A stretch of 64,000 bases of DNA from the NCBI GenBank assembly GCA_021414305.1, contig JAIOOS010000006.1, forward strand, positions 434,001-498,000. The letters run 5' to 3'. Of the stretch, positions 51,938 through 61,718 are shown piece after piece. Position numbers and translations under genes: made by a program. Source of the DNA: Burkholderiales bacterium (GTDB taxonomy: Bacteria; Pseudomonadota; Gammaproteobacteria; Burkholderiales; Burkholderiaceae_C). The notes under the pieces are model-generated. The model worked only from the letters and a program-made list of their open reading frames with translations. It was not told the origin of the DNA and did not search any database. Each line of letters opens with the position of its first letter. The first letter of the stretch is position 1.

Positions 51938-52400
51938 TTTCTAACAAGGCCCATCGCGGGTCAAGTCTCCAATCACAGTTCCTCCGTACCTAAGGACTGC
52001 AATTAGAGACAAAGCGATGCCATGTCCAGCTCTTCGAGCCAGAACCGTCATCCCAGAGGCGCGTCAACGAGCGGCCCGCGTGCTTCCCCACCTATCGAAC
52101 GATCGACATCACAGGCGTGGTCGACGACACCGCGTCAAGCATGTCGGCGTCGATGCGCCCAAACGACAACTCAACGCCCAGAGACCCCCTAGAACGTGGG
52201 GGTCGAAGTTATTGTCTTCTGCAGGCCATTGCTGCCTGTATCTGGGGATATAGGGGCACCCCTGCACATAATATTTTTCTAGTTATAAATTTGGTATTTT
52301 CCAGTCCGTAGGAAGGCAAGAACGCAATGAAAAAAATGGATACGCTGATTCCAATTTCCGATCGCTGAAGGCCGGAATTTGAATCAACGGAGCCAACGTA
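51938..52400. other. Intergenic region with a possible nuclease remnant and a hairpin
   Basis: No convincing intact gene. At 52098-52190 two fragments in different frames, IDITGVVDDT and RVKHVGVDAPK, resemble pieces of a staphylococcal-nuclease-like domain (VVDGDT... and VRLIGIDAPE in the family), suggesting a decayed gene. A 7-bp hairpin GACCCCC/GGGGGTC lies at 52183-52204. From 52250 to 52400 the DNA is AT-rich and probably carries the promoter of the 52401 gene. Confidence 0.4.
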
Positions 52401-52979
52401 ATGTCTCGCAACCAAGATGGATCCAGGCGAACCTCAGAGGAAGAGCGGCGAATCCTGAGAACCGCCCGACTGGAATATGTGGAGCTGAGCCGAATCGCTG
52501 GCGTAGATCCTGTCGCGGCTGAATTCATGGGGAGTATCGACTTCACCCTGGACCGGTTGGTGAACCTTGCTCACTGGCAGGAGTCGGCCATCGACGTGCT
52601 GGCCTTGACCATGCCGCCCATCGTCGTCGGCAATCTGGATGGACACGCCCCTCTGGCGTGGCTGGCCAATCCGCATCTGCTGCTGGCGCTGCTGGCGCGT
52701 CGACCTGCCGACACCCGAATCCCCATGATCGTCTTGGCGCACCAGATCTCGGCGCGGACAAAGTGCCTGATCGCGGGCACCAGCCTGCTGGGCGCCACGG
52801 CCATGTTTCAGTCCCAGCCCGTCCGCCCAGACCGGTTGTATGACGTGTGCCAGGCGCTGTGCCGACTGGGCATCAACCCGCTGACCTCGACCAGGAAGAT
52901 GACCTTCGTGCACGCCATGCGCTGCGACTCGCGCAAGGTGCCCTCGGGTCGCGACCTCAAGGAAGACGCGAAGTCATGA
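52401..52979 (+). CDS. Unknown protein, partner of the giant recombinase
   Basis: 192 residues, no family recognised, no signal peptide. It starts with a charged helical segment (SEEERRILRTARLEYVELSR), then a compact hydrophobic middle (LALTMPPIVVGNLDGHAPLA WLANPHLLLALLA, in two parts) and a basic end. The ATG of the 2000-residue recombinase-like protein overlaps its stop (ATGA), so the two are translated together. A role as a DNA-binding or assembly partner of the recombinase is inference from this coupling. Confidence 0.75.
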   Translation: MSRNQDGSRRTSEEERRILRTARLEYVELSRIAGVDPVAAEFMGSIDFTLDRLVNLAHWQESAIDVLALTMPPIVVGNLDGHAPLAWLANPHLLLALLARRPADTRIPMIVLAHQISARTKCLIAGTSLLGATAMFQSQPVRPDRLYDVCQALCRLGINPLTSTRKMTFVHAMRCDSRKVPSGRDLKEDAKS

Positions 52980-55900
52980 GCGCGCCACGTCACCCACCGA
53001 AGGCTGTTGGAAGCAGCCCGGCCGTTCTCGGGCTGTGCGAAGCGCTCCGAGCGGCCGGCGAAGATCCGGACGCCCTCCTCGACCTGCTGTGGTTGACCGC
53101 CGGCCATCCGGACCTCATCGCGCACCGGCGGGTGTTTCGCCGAGTCCTTGATCTGCTCGAATCACCCGTCTTCTCTGAAGAGAATTTGAGCTGGTCAGGC
53201 ACCTGGCGCCGCGACTTGCCGAAGTATCGAAAGGTCCTCGTATGGCTGGCGGGAAACGATGCGGCGTTGAGCTCGCAGCCAGCGCTGGCGGAATACTTTC
53301 GCGAGCCCGAAGACACGCTGGACCATCCGCTTCTGCGGCACGGCGTCGGCCGGCACCCAGTGGTTGCCGCGCTCTGGAACATGCACGAGACCACGATCGA
53401 CAAGTCCGCAGGCTCGGCGACCGCGATCCGATTCGGCCTCCTGCAGGCGCACCTTCTGGCGACCTACATCGAATCGAGAACACGGGCCGCGCTGGGTCGG
53501 GACGACTTCCTGAACTATCGAGGCAGCCGTGAATTCGCCGCCGTGCCATTGGGAGCCGGGCCCATCGGGCTGGCGGTCCGCGAGTTCAGCCTCTCAAGCT
53601 ATTCGCCCTTGGTGGACCAGCTTCCTCGGGATCACACAACGCTTGCCTACTCCAAAGAGTTGCAAGAGATGAAGATTTCCGTCGCCGGGCTGCAACCGTC
53701 GCAACGCGCCCGGGCCGATCGCTATTTCAACGATGTGCGGAGCTACCTGCGGACCCTGCCGGCGCTTCTAGAGTCCGGTGGATTGGTACCCCGGACTCGC
53801 GACGGGGGCGGTGGCGGCGGAAACCGCGGAACCGATCGTCCCGGGTTTGTGGACTTCCCGGGCACCCGATCGCTGCTGGTCCAGGCACAGCCTGACTGGA
53901 ACGATGGAGGACCAACCTGTGTGAGCCTGTGGCTCGACCCGGACGCCGAGAACGATGACAACGAATCCGAGTCGATCGAGAGCCTGGAGATTTCGGGGCT
54001 CTGTCCTTCCGAGATCCTGGTGCATCTGCTCGATCTCTACGAACCGGCAGAGGCGGCGGCAAAGAACTCGAGACTGCAATTCCGCAAACAGACCATCGAG
54101 CTGCACGGGCAGGGATTCACGGGGAGCCTGGACCAGCTCCTGCCGATCGAAGTGCACCGCGTCTGGCATCACATCCAGGCCGCCCTTGAACCCGCACTTC
54201 AACAGACGAAGCGCCTGAAGGTGACGGTCAGGCAAGACGCGATCGCCGCGCTGCTGGCGAAGTCCGCCTTGCTCTTTGGCTGGCAGCCGGCGCAGACCGT
54301 AGCCATTTCACCTCGCATTGTCAGAAGCATCGAAGTCGACACCGCAGCCAACCTGCTCTTCACGGACGCCAGCGAGATCTCGCTCCTGCTGGTGGGCCAT
54401 CCCGACGATCCGCAAAGCCTGCGGGCCGTTGGGTTCGTGGTGCCAGCCTTGTCTCCTCACTACCGAACCCGCATGGGCGGCAAGGCAACGGGCGGACCCG
54501 AGCACGGTCGACTGCGCCAGCGCGCCTTCTTTCTACCGGACGCGTACAACCTGGGCGCCGAACTGCTGGACTTCGCCCGGACAGACGGCAGATTGGCAAA
54601 GTCCGATCAGAGGCTGCTTGGCATCGATTCGACATCGGCAGAAGGCCGCCTGCGCCAGTTCCTCAAGCGCTGCCAGGATCCTGCCGCCAAGCACGCTCGA
54701 GTCCAGGTGACCCCAGCACGCCTGCGTGCTTGCATCCAGCACGCCAGTGCCGCCGAAGCGGGCGACTTCGTGGCATCGTGGTTGATCACCTTCGACCAGG
54801 CGCGAACGGGTGAAGCACGGTTGTTCTATACGCAAATGAAGGTGACGCGGCTTGCGGGCATTCATGCCAGCGCGCTTCGCCGCGTGCTTCCTCCTGAGTT
54901 CATGGCCCCATCCGGATCCACGGAGCAGCCAGGACTGGCATCGGCGGTCGAAGCGCTCGTCGCCTCGCAGCAGGGCTGGGTCGGCTGCCGGTTCGTGGCG
55001 GAAATCGACCAAGTCGCGGCGCTCATCTCAAAACTGCGAGCCAGGCTTCTCGGCGCGCCAGACCTCGAACGACGCAGCGAGCTGATCGGTTATCACAACG
55101 ACTACGTGCTCTATGTCTGTCTCTTCCAGTCTCTTGCCGCCGGCCTTCGTGCCTCGACCGACCCAACCTGGCTTATCGAGGCGACCGAGCGCGCCCAGGA
55201 CGTCGGCGATGTATCGATTTCGACGACTGACCTGGTCGGGAGCGTGGCCGACAAGCACTCGGGGTACCAGGACCGAGCGCGCATCGTCGCGATCAGCGAC
55301 CGCCTGGCATTTCAATTCAATGCACTCGCGCAGCACGTGTCGATATTGATCGATCGCCTTCACCTGCACAGCGCATGGAAGGACCTCGGGGCACGCAGCC
55401 AGAGGCTGTTCTGGATCGACTCGGACGGAAGTCTGAACCGCGTCACGCCCACCTGGATCGCGAATGAGTTGATTGACCTGGGGTATCCATTTCCAGCCAA
55501 CTTCGGGCGTGGGCTGCTGCGGACGGAACTGCTGGATGCCGGTTGCCCCGGCTCAGTCATCGATGCACTGCTGGGGCATTTCAATCTTGGACAGAATCAC
55601 TTCAGTCGCTTCTCGTCGTTCGATCCGGTCAGCTACCTGAAGATCGCCGCCGGCCACCTCGACCGATTCAATGGCCAACTTGGGCTGGACGCGATCGTCA
55701 GTCGCTGCGTACCAGGCCTCTTCCGGGATCGAGCCGGCATGGCGCAATGGCCGTTGCCCTGCAACGGGCTGCGCCACGTCGTCTCGGACGTTTGCCCTCG
55801 CCCACTGTGGTCAGGCAACGAGAAGGAACCGACCCTGCCCGACTCGGCGCGGCGGCGCTGGAAAGCCGTGAAACGGCATGCCACCGAGAGGGACGGAAAG

Positions 55901-58900
55901 TCGATCGTCGAGTTGCTCTGGTTCCTGCGCGGATCGAACAACTCGCACGCGATGGCGCTGGTTGGTGCGCCCGGCGAAGACCTGCTGGAACTCGACGAGG
56001 TCAGCGCTCGCGCGCTGGAGGCAAGCGTGCTGCTCTCGATCACCCGGCACGGCCTCCCGAGAATTCGCGCAGCGGCGTGGCTGCGATTGCTCAGGCGTGC
56101 CGAAGGACTGATCGAGGCCAGCGGCCGAAGCATCGTGCTCACCCGGGTCGCCACATTGACGTCGGAGCCGACAAGTCCCGTCAACACGTCGGCCACGGCG
56201 CGACTCAGCGACCTCGAGCGCTGGCGGCAAGCGCTGTTCCGTTGGATCCGCAAGCGCGAACACGAGACCCGCCTCGAGTCTGAGCAAATGGCGAAGCAGT
56301 GGGCAGTCGCGATCGCACTCAGCGCGATCGTGTTCGGCATGATGCTTGACAAGCTCAAGCTGTCCCGCTTTCTCGAGGCGATCTCTGAGCCGACCCATCG
56401 CAGCCTCAAGGTTGTGGAAGGCTTCAGCTACATGGAGTTCTGGCTGCCGTCCCCATCGCCTGGCGGCGTTCAGTTGACCCGCTGGTTCCTCGATCCTTTG
56501 ACCGAGTTGCTTCTGATGCGCGCTCCGGCCATGCCCGCTTCTTTCAACTTGAAGGACCTGCTGCGAACGCTGCCCATGCTGCTGCGCGATCACGGGGTGC
56601 CCCTGCAACAGTACGCGAAGAACTGGCGGACAGTGATTCGAACCGCCAGAGCGTACTGGTCAACGCGAGCGCCGCAGTATGTGGTCCAGGGCGCGCAACG
56701 CTCGTTCGGTACCACCGCACTCGATGACAGGACCTGGACCAGACTCTTTCCGGTTCAGGTCCTGACGTCGCCGCACCCGGGCCGCGTCGCTGCGCCTGCG
56801 ACAGCGGACCAGGCGGCGGCTACCGCCGGCGAAGCGGCGAGTCCGGCGGCCGACGGCACTTCGATCTCCGGGACCGATGTGGAGCGAGACGCGGACATTG
56901 ACCACGTCAGCGGCGACATCTCCGCGTCTCGCCTGTGGCTGACGACCGTGTACCAGACCCTGAGTGCCGAACACGCATCGGAGGCCATCGAGGCCTTGCG
57001 GCGCGCCGAGGCCGAGACAGCAGAAGGATCGACAGCAAGCTCCTACCTTCAGTGGATTCGCTCGGAGGCGGAAGCGATCGCAGGCAGCGGTAGCGCGGGC
57101 AATCCACTTCGGGCACTGCGCCGAAACCTCAAGGCCCTGCTTCCGCGCTTGATCGCAGAGTTCGGTGATGACTGGGTGGGCGCCAAGGCACCCGTAGAAC
57201 GCAGCCGAGGGCTGGCCGCGATCCTTCAGGATCTTGAACAGGGCCGAGAAAGGCAGGACATAGCGCGCGGTCTCGAACTGCTGACTCGCCATCTTGATCG
57301 CATCGCGACGAACGCCCCCGAGAGCGCGGAGCCATACGACGAGGAAGACGACATCGACGGGGACCGACAGACCAAGGTCGATGCCCGTGTCCTGTCGTTC
57401 GATGAGTACGAGGAGGCGCTGCGGCTCGTTCGGCTCGGCGTCGACCCACCGATTCAGCCGCGCGAGCGGGCAATGCTGGAGCCACTGCTGATGATCGCGT
57501 TTCGCAGTGGTGCGCGACCGACGGAATACTTTGGCCTCCGCATGGGCGACGTGAGCGACGTTATGGGCATGACCCTAACGGTACGTCCGTACCTGGGACA
57601 CGGCCTGAAGTCCGGCAACGCCGAGCGTGCCTTGCCATGCCACATACTCGCCAACGAGCCCGAGCTCGATGTGATCAGGGGCTGGCTGGCACAGCGCGAA
57701 TCGGAGCTGGCCCCGCTGTCGGACGAGGGCCGCCGGTCCGCATACGTCTTCGCTTTGCCGACTGCTGAGACCCGCACCGCTTTCGCTCGCTCGACTTTCG
57801 TCGCGCTGAACAATGTGCTGCGCAAGGTCACCGGCGATTCAACGTTTCGGGCCTACTGCCTGCGGCACTCGTTCGCCAGTTGGTCCTTTGCGTGCATTCA
57901 TCTGCACGACAGCTCGCCCGTTGAAAGACTGCTGCGGAGCCAGCCGGCGACGGCTGCTGCCGTCAGTGCTGGTGCAGGGCTGCGCAATCGCCTCTTGCTG
58001 TCGACACTGCCAACGGACCGCCGAGCCAACCTGGTCGTGACGAAACTCATGGGACACCTCAGCTCGGCCATCACCTTCATGCACTACGCCCACATGCTGG
58101 ACTTGGTTCAACTTCACTTCAGTTTCAAGGAACTGGAGCGGGTACCTGACGTTGTGCTTGCCGCGGCCGCATCGCTTCCGGTCTCGACCTGCAGCGATCA
58201 CCTGAAAAGGGGCATCGACACGCTGCTGGCCGACGCGCGGCGACGTGCCGATTGGCGCATCGAAGGCAGCGAGGAGCCTGCTTCGACGGCGCCGTCCGGC
58301 AATGTAAGCGCACGAGAATGGCTAGCGCCTGAAACCCTCGAGCATCTGTTGTCCGCCTACCTTCACAACACCCAGTCGCTTGCCGAACTCGCAGCCGCTT
58401 GCGGTCGATCGCCCGAGCAAGTCAAATGGATTCTCGACAGATCGGCAGAACTCGCGCCCTTCATCGGAAAGCCGCTGCAGACACCGAGTTACCGCGAAGC
58501 CGCAGCGGTTCCCGCGTTGAGTCAGGCGCGCATGAATGAGGCCGAGCGGGCGTCGGCGAACACCCTTTTCCAAAACCTTGAAGAACTCTGGCGATCGAAC
58601 TCGGTCATGTGCACCGCTGGCCTGGAACTCTATCTGAACCACTACAACCGACATCACAAGGACGTTGTATTCGCGACTGGCGAGTCACTCGCATCCTATG
58701 TCATGTTTCTCCAGGCACTGCGCGTTGATGCGTCGGAAGTGCGCGTGATTTTGCGTCGAAGCAGCCACGTGGACGATCGGGTCCCGGACTGGGCGGCGCT
58801 ACATCTGGGACCGTACCTTGACTCCACCGTGAAGCTTGTAAGGCCGCAGTCCCGCGGCTCGGGTGCCTCGTGCGCTGAGTGGATCGGTCTGCAGCTTGTC

Positions 58901-58978
58901 GACAAGGCGGGACAAGGCATTGGGTGGATGACCACGCGTGCAATGTTCTATGCAGCACTGAACGTGCGCCGCGACTAG
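52976..58978 (+). CDS. Giant (2000-residue) protein with two tyrosine-recombinase-like catalytic regions
   Basis: 2000 residues from ATG 52976. First catalytic-like region about 700-890: Arg in SLAAGLRAST, a Lys hairpin VADKHSGYQDRARIVAI, then GLLRTELLDAGCP and LLGHFNLGQNHFSRFS. Second region about 1500-1710: Arg in FRSGARPTEYFGLR, Lys in HGLKSGNAERALP, YCLRHSFASWSF, LMGHLSSA and the likely nucleophile Tyr in TFMHYAHM. The second set looks complete; in the first the Tyr is uncertain. The rest (1-690, 900-1480, 1720-2000) is unrecognised, with a Gly-rich linker near 280 and an acidic linker at about 1445-1465. Normal recombinases are 300-450 residues, so this is a large fusion. Coupled to the 52401 gene. 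Confidence 0.8.
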   Translation: MSAPRHPPKAVGSSPAVLGLCEALRAAGEDPDALLDLLWLTAGHPDLIAHRRVFRRVLDLLESPVFSEENLSWSGTWRRDLPKYRKVLVWLAGNDAALSSQPALAEYFREPEDTLDHPLLRHGVGRHPVVAALWNMHETTIDKSAGSATAIRFGLLQAHLLATYIESRTRAALGRDDFLNYRGSREFAAVPLGAGPIGLAVREFSLSSYSPLVDQLPRDHTTLAYSKELQEMKISVAGLQPSQRARADRYFNDVRSYLRTLPALLESGGLVPRTRDGGGGGGNRGTDRPGFVDFPGTRSLLVQAQPDWNDGGPTCVSLWLDPDAENDDNESESIESLEISGLCPSEILVHLLDLYEPAEAAAKNSRLQFRKQTIELHGQGFTGSLDQLLPIEVHRVWHHIQAALEPALQQTKRLKVTVRQDAIAALLAKSALLFGWQPAQTVAISPRIVRSIEVDTAANLLFTDASEISLLLVGHPDDPQSLRAVGFVVPALSPHYRTRMGGKATGGPEHGRLRQRAFFLPDAYNLGAELLDFARTDGRLAKSDQRLLGIDSTSAEGRLRQFLKRCQDPAAKHARVQVTPARLRACIQHASAAEAGDFVASWLITFDQARTGEARLFYTQMKVTRLAGIHASALRRVLPPEFMAPSGSTEQPGLASAVEALVASQQGWVGCRFVAEIDQVAALISKLRARLLGAPDLERRSELIGYHNDYVLYVCLFQSLAAGLRASTDPTWLIEATERAQDVGDVSISTTDLVGSVADKHSGYQDRARIVAISDRLAFQFNALAQHVSILIDRLHLHSAWKDLGARSQRLFWIDSDGSLNRVTPTWIANELIDLGYPFPANFGRGLLRTELLDAGCPGSVIDALLGHFNLGQNHFSRFSSFDPVSYLKIAAGHLDRFNGQLGLDAIVSRCVPGLFRDRAGMAQWPLPCNGLRHVVSDVCPRPLWSGNEKEPTLPDSARRRWKAVKRHATERDGKSIVELLWFLRGSNNSHAMALVGAPGEDLLELDEVSARALEASVLLSITRHGLPRIRAAAWLRLLRRAEGLIEASGRSIVLTRVATLTSEPTSPVNTSATARLSDLERWRQALFRWIRKREHETRLESEQMAKQWAVAIALSAIVFGMMLDKLKLSRFLEAISEPTHRSLKVVEGFSYMEFWLPSPSPGGVQLTRWFLDPLTELLLMRAPAMPASFNLKDLLRTLPMLLRDHGVPLQQYAKNWRTVIRTARAYWSTRAPQYVVQGAQRSFGTTALDDRTWTRLFPVQVLTSPHPGRVAAPATADQAAATAGEAASPAADGTSISGTDVERDADIDHVSGDISASRLWLTTVYQTLSAEHASEAIEALRRAEAETAEGSTASSYLQWIRSEAEAIAGSGSAGNPLRALRRNLKALLPRLIAEFGDDWVGAKAPVERSRGLAAILQDLEQGRERQDIARGLELLTRHLDRIATNAPESAEPYDEEDDIDGDRQTKVDARVLSFDEYEEALRLVRLGVDPPIQPRERAMLEPLLMIAFRSGARPTEYFGLRMGDVSDVMGMTLTVRPYLGHGLKSGNAERALPCHILANEPELDVIRGWLAQRESELAPLSDEGRRSAYVFALPTAETRTAFARSTFVALNNVLRKVTGDSTFRAYCLRHSFASWSFACIHLHDSSPVERLLRSQPATAAAVSAGAGLRNRLLLSTLPTDRRANLVVTKLMGHLSSAITFMHYAHMLDLVQLHFSFKELERVPDVVLAAAASLPVSTCSDHLKRGIDTLLADARRRADWRIEGSEEPASTAPSGNVSAREWLAPETLEHLLSAYLHNTQSLAELAAACGRSPEQVKWILDRSAELAPFIGKPLQTPSYREAAAVPALSQARMNEAERASANTLFQNLEELWRSNSVMCTAGLELYLNHYNRHHKDVVFATGESLASYVMFLQALRVDASEVRVILRRSSHVDDRVPDWAALHLGPYLDSTVKLVRPQSRGSGASCAEWIGLQLVDKAGQGIGWMTTRAMFYAALNVRRD

Positions 58979-59705
58979 GTCAATCCGGTCGAATGGCTTG
59001 GCAGACGCTGAACAAGGAAGCGCGTTCGGCGCTATCGCCGGTGGCGTGTCTGTGTTCGATCCGCACGCCCATACTGAGTGACGAGGACGCGTTCCTTGAT
59101 CTGCAAGTCACCAGTGGAGCAAGGCGGCCCTACGAATTCCCGAAGGCGACCTCTTACGCAATGGGCAAGTGTCGGAACTACTCGATTCTCACCGAGCCAA
59201 GCTTAGTCGAATGCTTCGAAAACTCGCCTCGACACTATCCAGCAGCCTTGCAACTCTGATCGCCTCCTCTCGTGAGCCGTCCGTATCGGCGCGCTGCCAC
59301 GCGCCCAAGTCTCCCCGCCCGAGGCGGAGAACGCAGTCCGCGCGATACCTGAGCAACACAAGCTCAGCGACAAAGTCGCGCATGGTCACCGAATGCCCTT
59401 TGAGTGAGCGCCTTCGTCTTCCTGAAGACTTCATCGGCTGCCCTCAGTCGAGTCATGACACTCAAACGTTCCCGGCGCACTACGTTTGGGCCCTGGGCAG
59501 AGCCATCCCCCGGCCTCTAGCCTCAGAAATGCCGCGAACGCCCCAAAGTCGAAGTTGCGAATGCTCGCCGTGAATGGCAGCTCGCTCTGAAAGCAACTGC
59601 CAATGCAGGTGCTGGCGCGCAGGCACCTGATCCTGCGAAGGCGACGAACTTTCATGGTTACTCCTACTTCGTAGCCCACGCCATCGGATGCGTGCCGAGC
59701 CGCAC
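58979..59705. other. 727-base region without a confident gene
   Basis: Two small frames are possible but unsupported: plus 58994-59259 (88 residues, starting MAWQTLNKEARSALSP) and minus 59189-59383 (64 residues, MRDFVAELVLLRYRADCVLR). They overlap each other, have no recognisable family and no clear ribosome site. The minus-strand one has the more protein-like composition. Nothing else was seen. Confidence 0.4.
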
Positions 59706-60428
59706 CTACCGCGGACATTCGTACCCGGCGACCAGCGATGTCGCCGGCACCCACTCTTCCTCCCTGCCCTTCAGTTGCCGGCCGAGCGCGTTGTACTGAA
59801 CCAGCACAAGGGGCAGCCTGACATCGATGACGACGCCGGACCCGACGTTCATGCCGACCTCCGGCCTGCTGCGTAACCGCTCGGTCATGACCTGTCTAAG
59901 TGCAGTGCACTCCTCGTTGCGCGCTCTGGTCGCCTCCAGGTTCGCCGAACTGTTGGACTCTGTCCATTCCAGCTGCGCGGCCGGCACAAATGCTGTGGCA
60001 GTCGTGGCGTAGTAGTAGGTCGACTGGGCCCACGAGCTCACGAAGAACATCGGCTTGTCATACCCAAGCGTTCCGCCCCATGCCAAGGTCCCGTTGACCC
60101 GGCAGCCGACCTTCGTCGGCAGATGAAGCGCCGCCCGTTGAGGGCCGGTACCGGTCTGGACCTTGGGCGCGAATCGAACCTCCGCGCGTGCGAGCACCAC
60201 GAGCGCACCTCCATCCGCCGCACACCTCGTTATCGCAGGCTGCAGGAACTCCTTGATCGGCGCGATTCCGTACACCGCATCGCCGTCGCCCCTTGCAGTC
60301 AGCGCACGTCCGTTGAGCGATTGAACGATGCGCTCCGGGGACAGATTGCGGTCAATCGCTGAGGCTGGCGGAATGGCACACCCGGAAACGAAGGCCACTG
60401 CTGCGGCCCACGCGATAGCGTTCTTCAT
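59706..60428 (-). CDS. Predicted lipoprotein, unknown function
   Basis: 240 residues. The start MKNAIAWAAAVAFVSGCAIP has a lipobox-like FVSGC at residue 17. The rest is a mixed alpha/beta protein with a Tyr-rich stretch (SSWAQSTYYYATTATAF) and two cysteines in the second half; no known family. Divergent from the Cro-type regulator at 60542, sharing a promoter region of about 110 bases. Confidence 0.65.
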   Translation of the reverse strand: MKNAIAWAAAVAFVSGCAIPPASAIDRNLSPERIVQSLNGRALTARGDGDAVYGIAPIKEFLQPAITRCAADGGALVVLARAEVRFAPKVQTGTGPQRAALHLPTKVGCRVNGTLAWGGTLGYDKPMFFVSSWAQSTYYYATTATAFVPAAQLEWTESNSSANLEATRARNEECTALRQVMTERLRSRPEVGMNVGSGVVIDVRLPLVLVQYNALGRQLKGREEEWVPATSLVAGYECPR

Positions 60429-60541
60429 GACTTCTCCGTCAGGTTCAATGGGATTGGCCGCGGCTTGGCTCCGATGACACGCTCACGTCCAGTTCGGTCA
60501 CTGACCAATGTGCGAATTAGTGTGTGTACGAATGAGTGTAC

Positions 60542-60817
60542 ATGCTTGACAGTGGCACAGTGCGCGAACGTGTCCAGGTCAAATTCGGGAGTCGGGTCCG
60601 GCAGCTGAGGCTGTCGGCAGAGCTGACTCAGGAAGATCTGGCCCACCGGTGCGGCTTGTTCCGCACCTACATGAGCCGTATCGAGACGGGCAACGCCAAC
60701 CCGACGTTGACGATGATTCACGCCATCGCCACGAGCCTGCGCGTGCCGGTGTCAGCCTTGTTCGAGGCCGACGTGGCGTCGTCGGATGCCGGGCGCGCTC
60801 GCATTGCGAGGAAGTAG
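60542..60817 (+). CDS. Cro/C1-type (XRE) transcriptional regulator
   Basis: 91 residues from ATG 60542 (a GTG at 60536 adds two). The helix-turn-helix covers most of it: FGSRVRQLRLSAELTQEDLA, CGLFRTYMSRIETGNANPTL. Short single-domain form, like controller proteins of mobile elements. The inverted repeat TGTAC/GTACA at about 60525-60542 overlaps the start codon and is a candidate autoregulatory operator. The divergent lipoprotein gene may be a target. Confidence 0.85.
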   Translation: MLDSGTVRERVQVKFGSRVRQLRLSAELTQEDLAHRCGLFRTYMSRIETGNANPTLTMIHAIATSLRVPVSALFEADVASSDAGRARIARK

Positions 60818-60907
60818 TCTGCCTGAGGGAGCTTGCTTGCCTGTCGCGACGAAGGCGTATCAACTGCCACCGGATGCCATCGAGCTTCAGATTGTTCCCG
60901 ACGGCGT

Positions 60908-61360
60908 TCATTGCGCAGGTCTCATCGAATCGTTGGCTCGATACACGAACCCACCGATCGCGGCGAGAAAGCCTTCGCCATCCAGGCGACGTGCTTCGTA
61001 GAGCGTCCGCGCCGCTGCGACGAGGTGGTCCTGGCGATCGCCTTCAACCCACACCATTCCGCTCGTGGCCTCGGTGATCTGATCGCCCTCGGTCACGAGA
61101 TGTCCGATGCGTGCCAGGCGCACCGCGGCATCGTCGATCAATGCGATCAGCATGTCGGCCTGATCCGTGGCCGTCAGCTCGCGCTCGGACAACACGGCGA
61201 ACGCCAACTGCCCGCCTTCGGAGCACAACCCGCGCGGCGCGAGCCAGTCGGTGACTCGGCGCTCGAAGGCTTGCTCTTCTGCCGGCGTGACGGCCCGGCG
61301 CAGGCTCACCCGAACGGCAAAGCTCGTCTGGCCGTCTTCCCGAATCGGAACTACGTTCAT
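60908..61360 (-). CDS. Hypothetical cytoplasmic protein
   Basis: 150 residues, no signal peptide or membrane segment. Two alpha/beta-looking halves: SFAVRVSLRRAVTPAEEQAF ... LAFAVLSERELTATDQ, then helical ADMLIALIDDAAVRLARIGH and a C-terminal helix. Family not recognised. Codon use and charge balance look like a real gene. It is on the same strand as the zinc-ribbon membrane protein at 61407-61718, 46 bases downstream of it. Confidence 0.6.
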   Translation of the reverse strand: MNVVPIREDGQTSFAVRVSLRRAVTPAEEQAFERRVTDWLAPRGLCSEGGQLAFAVLSERELTATDQADMLIALIDDAAVRLARIGHLVTEGDQITEATSGMVWVEGDRQDHLVAAARTLYEARRLDGEGFLAAIGGFVYRANDSMRPAQ

Positions 61361-61406
61361 GGCTGCACCTCGGACCGGGTGGGAGCCGCGGGAGAAATGT
61401 CGTGCT

Positions 61407-61718
61407 TCACAGCGTCGTCCTCCAGAGCTCTATGCCGCACTGGCGGCACACGTGCGAGTAGTGAGTTCCGTACTTGGTCTTGGACGTCCACGTGGCACTG
61501 AACTGCCGCCCACCGCAGGCGTGGCAGCGGACAAAGCTGCCGTCGGCGCGGAAGCTCTCGGGATGCGCTCGGGCGTAGTCGGCGAGCGAGTGTCCCTGGA
61601 GGAAGGTGCGGCCGTACTCGTCGACCTCCCGACCGCCGCGGATGTAGAGGTAGATCACGGCCAGGACGAACGCAAGTGGGACCAATGGGAACAGGATGCC
61701 GATGAGGTTTGAATTCAT
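61407..61718 (-). CDS. Small membrane protein with C-terminal zinc ribbon
   Basis: 103 residues from ATG 61718. One membrane helix (LIGILFPLVPLAFVLAVIYL, about 5-27), then a soluble part with two CxxC pairs, RCHACGGRQF and HVCRQCGIEL, which should form a zinc ribbon. A longer in-frame start at 61811 would prepend a low-complexity stretch and is less likely. Function unknown. Confidence 0.65.
   Translation of the reverse strand: MNSNLIGILFPLVPLAFVLAVIYLYIRGGREVDEYGRTFLQGHSLADYARAHPESFRADGSFVRCHACGGRQFSATWTSKTKYGTHYSHVCRQCGIELWRTTL

Noticed and set aside
58994-59383. Two overlapping small frames after the giant gene
   Set aside because: No ribosome site, family or conserved motif; mentioned only as possibilities in the region entry.
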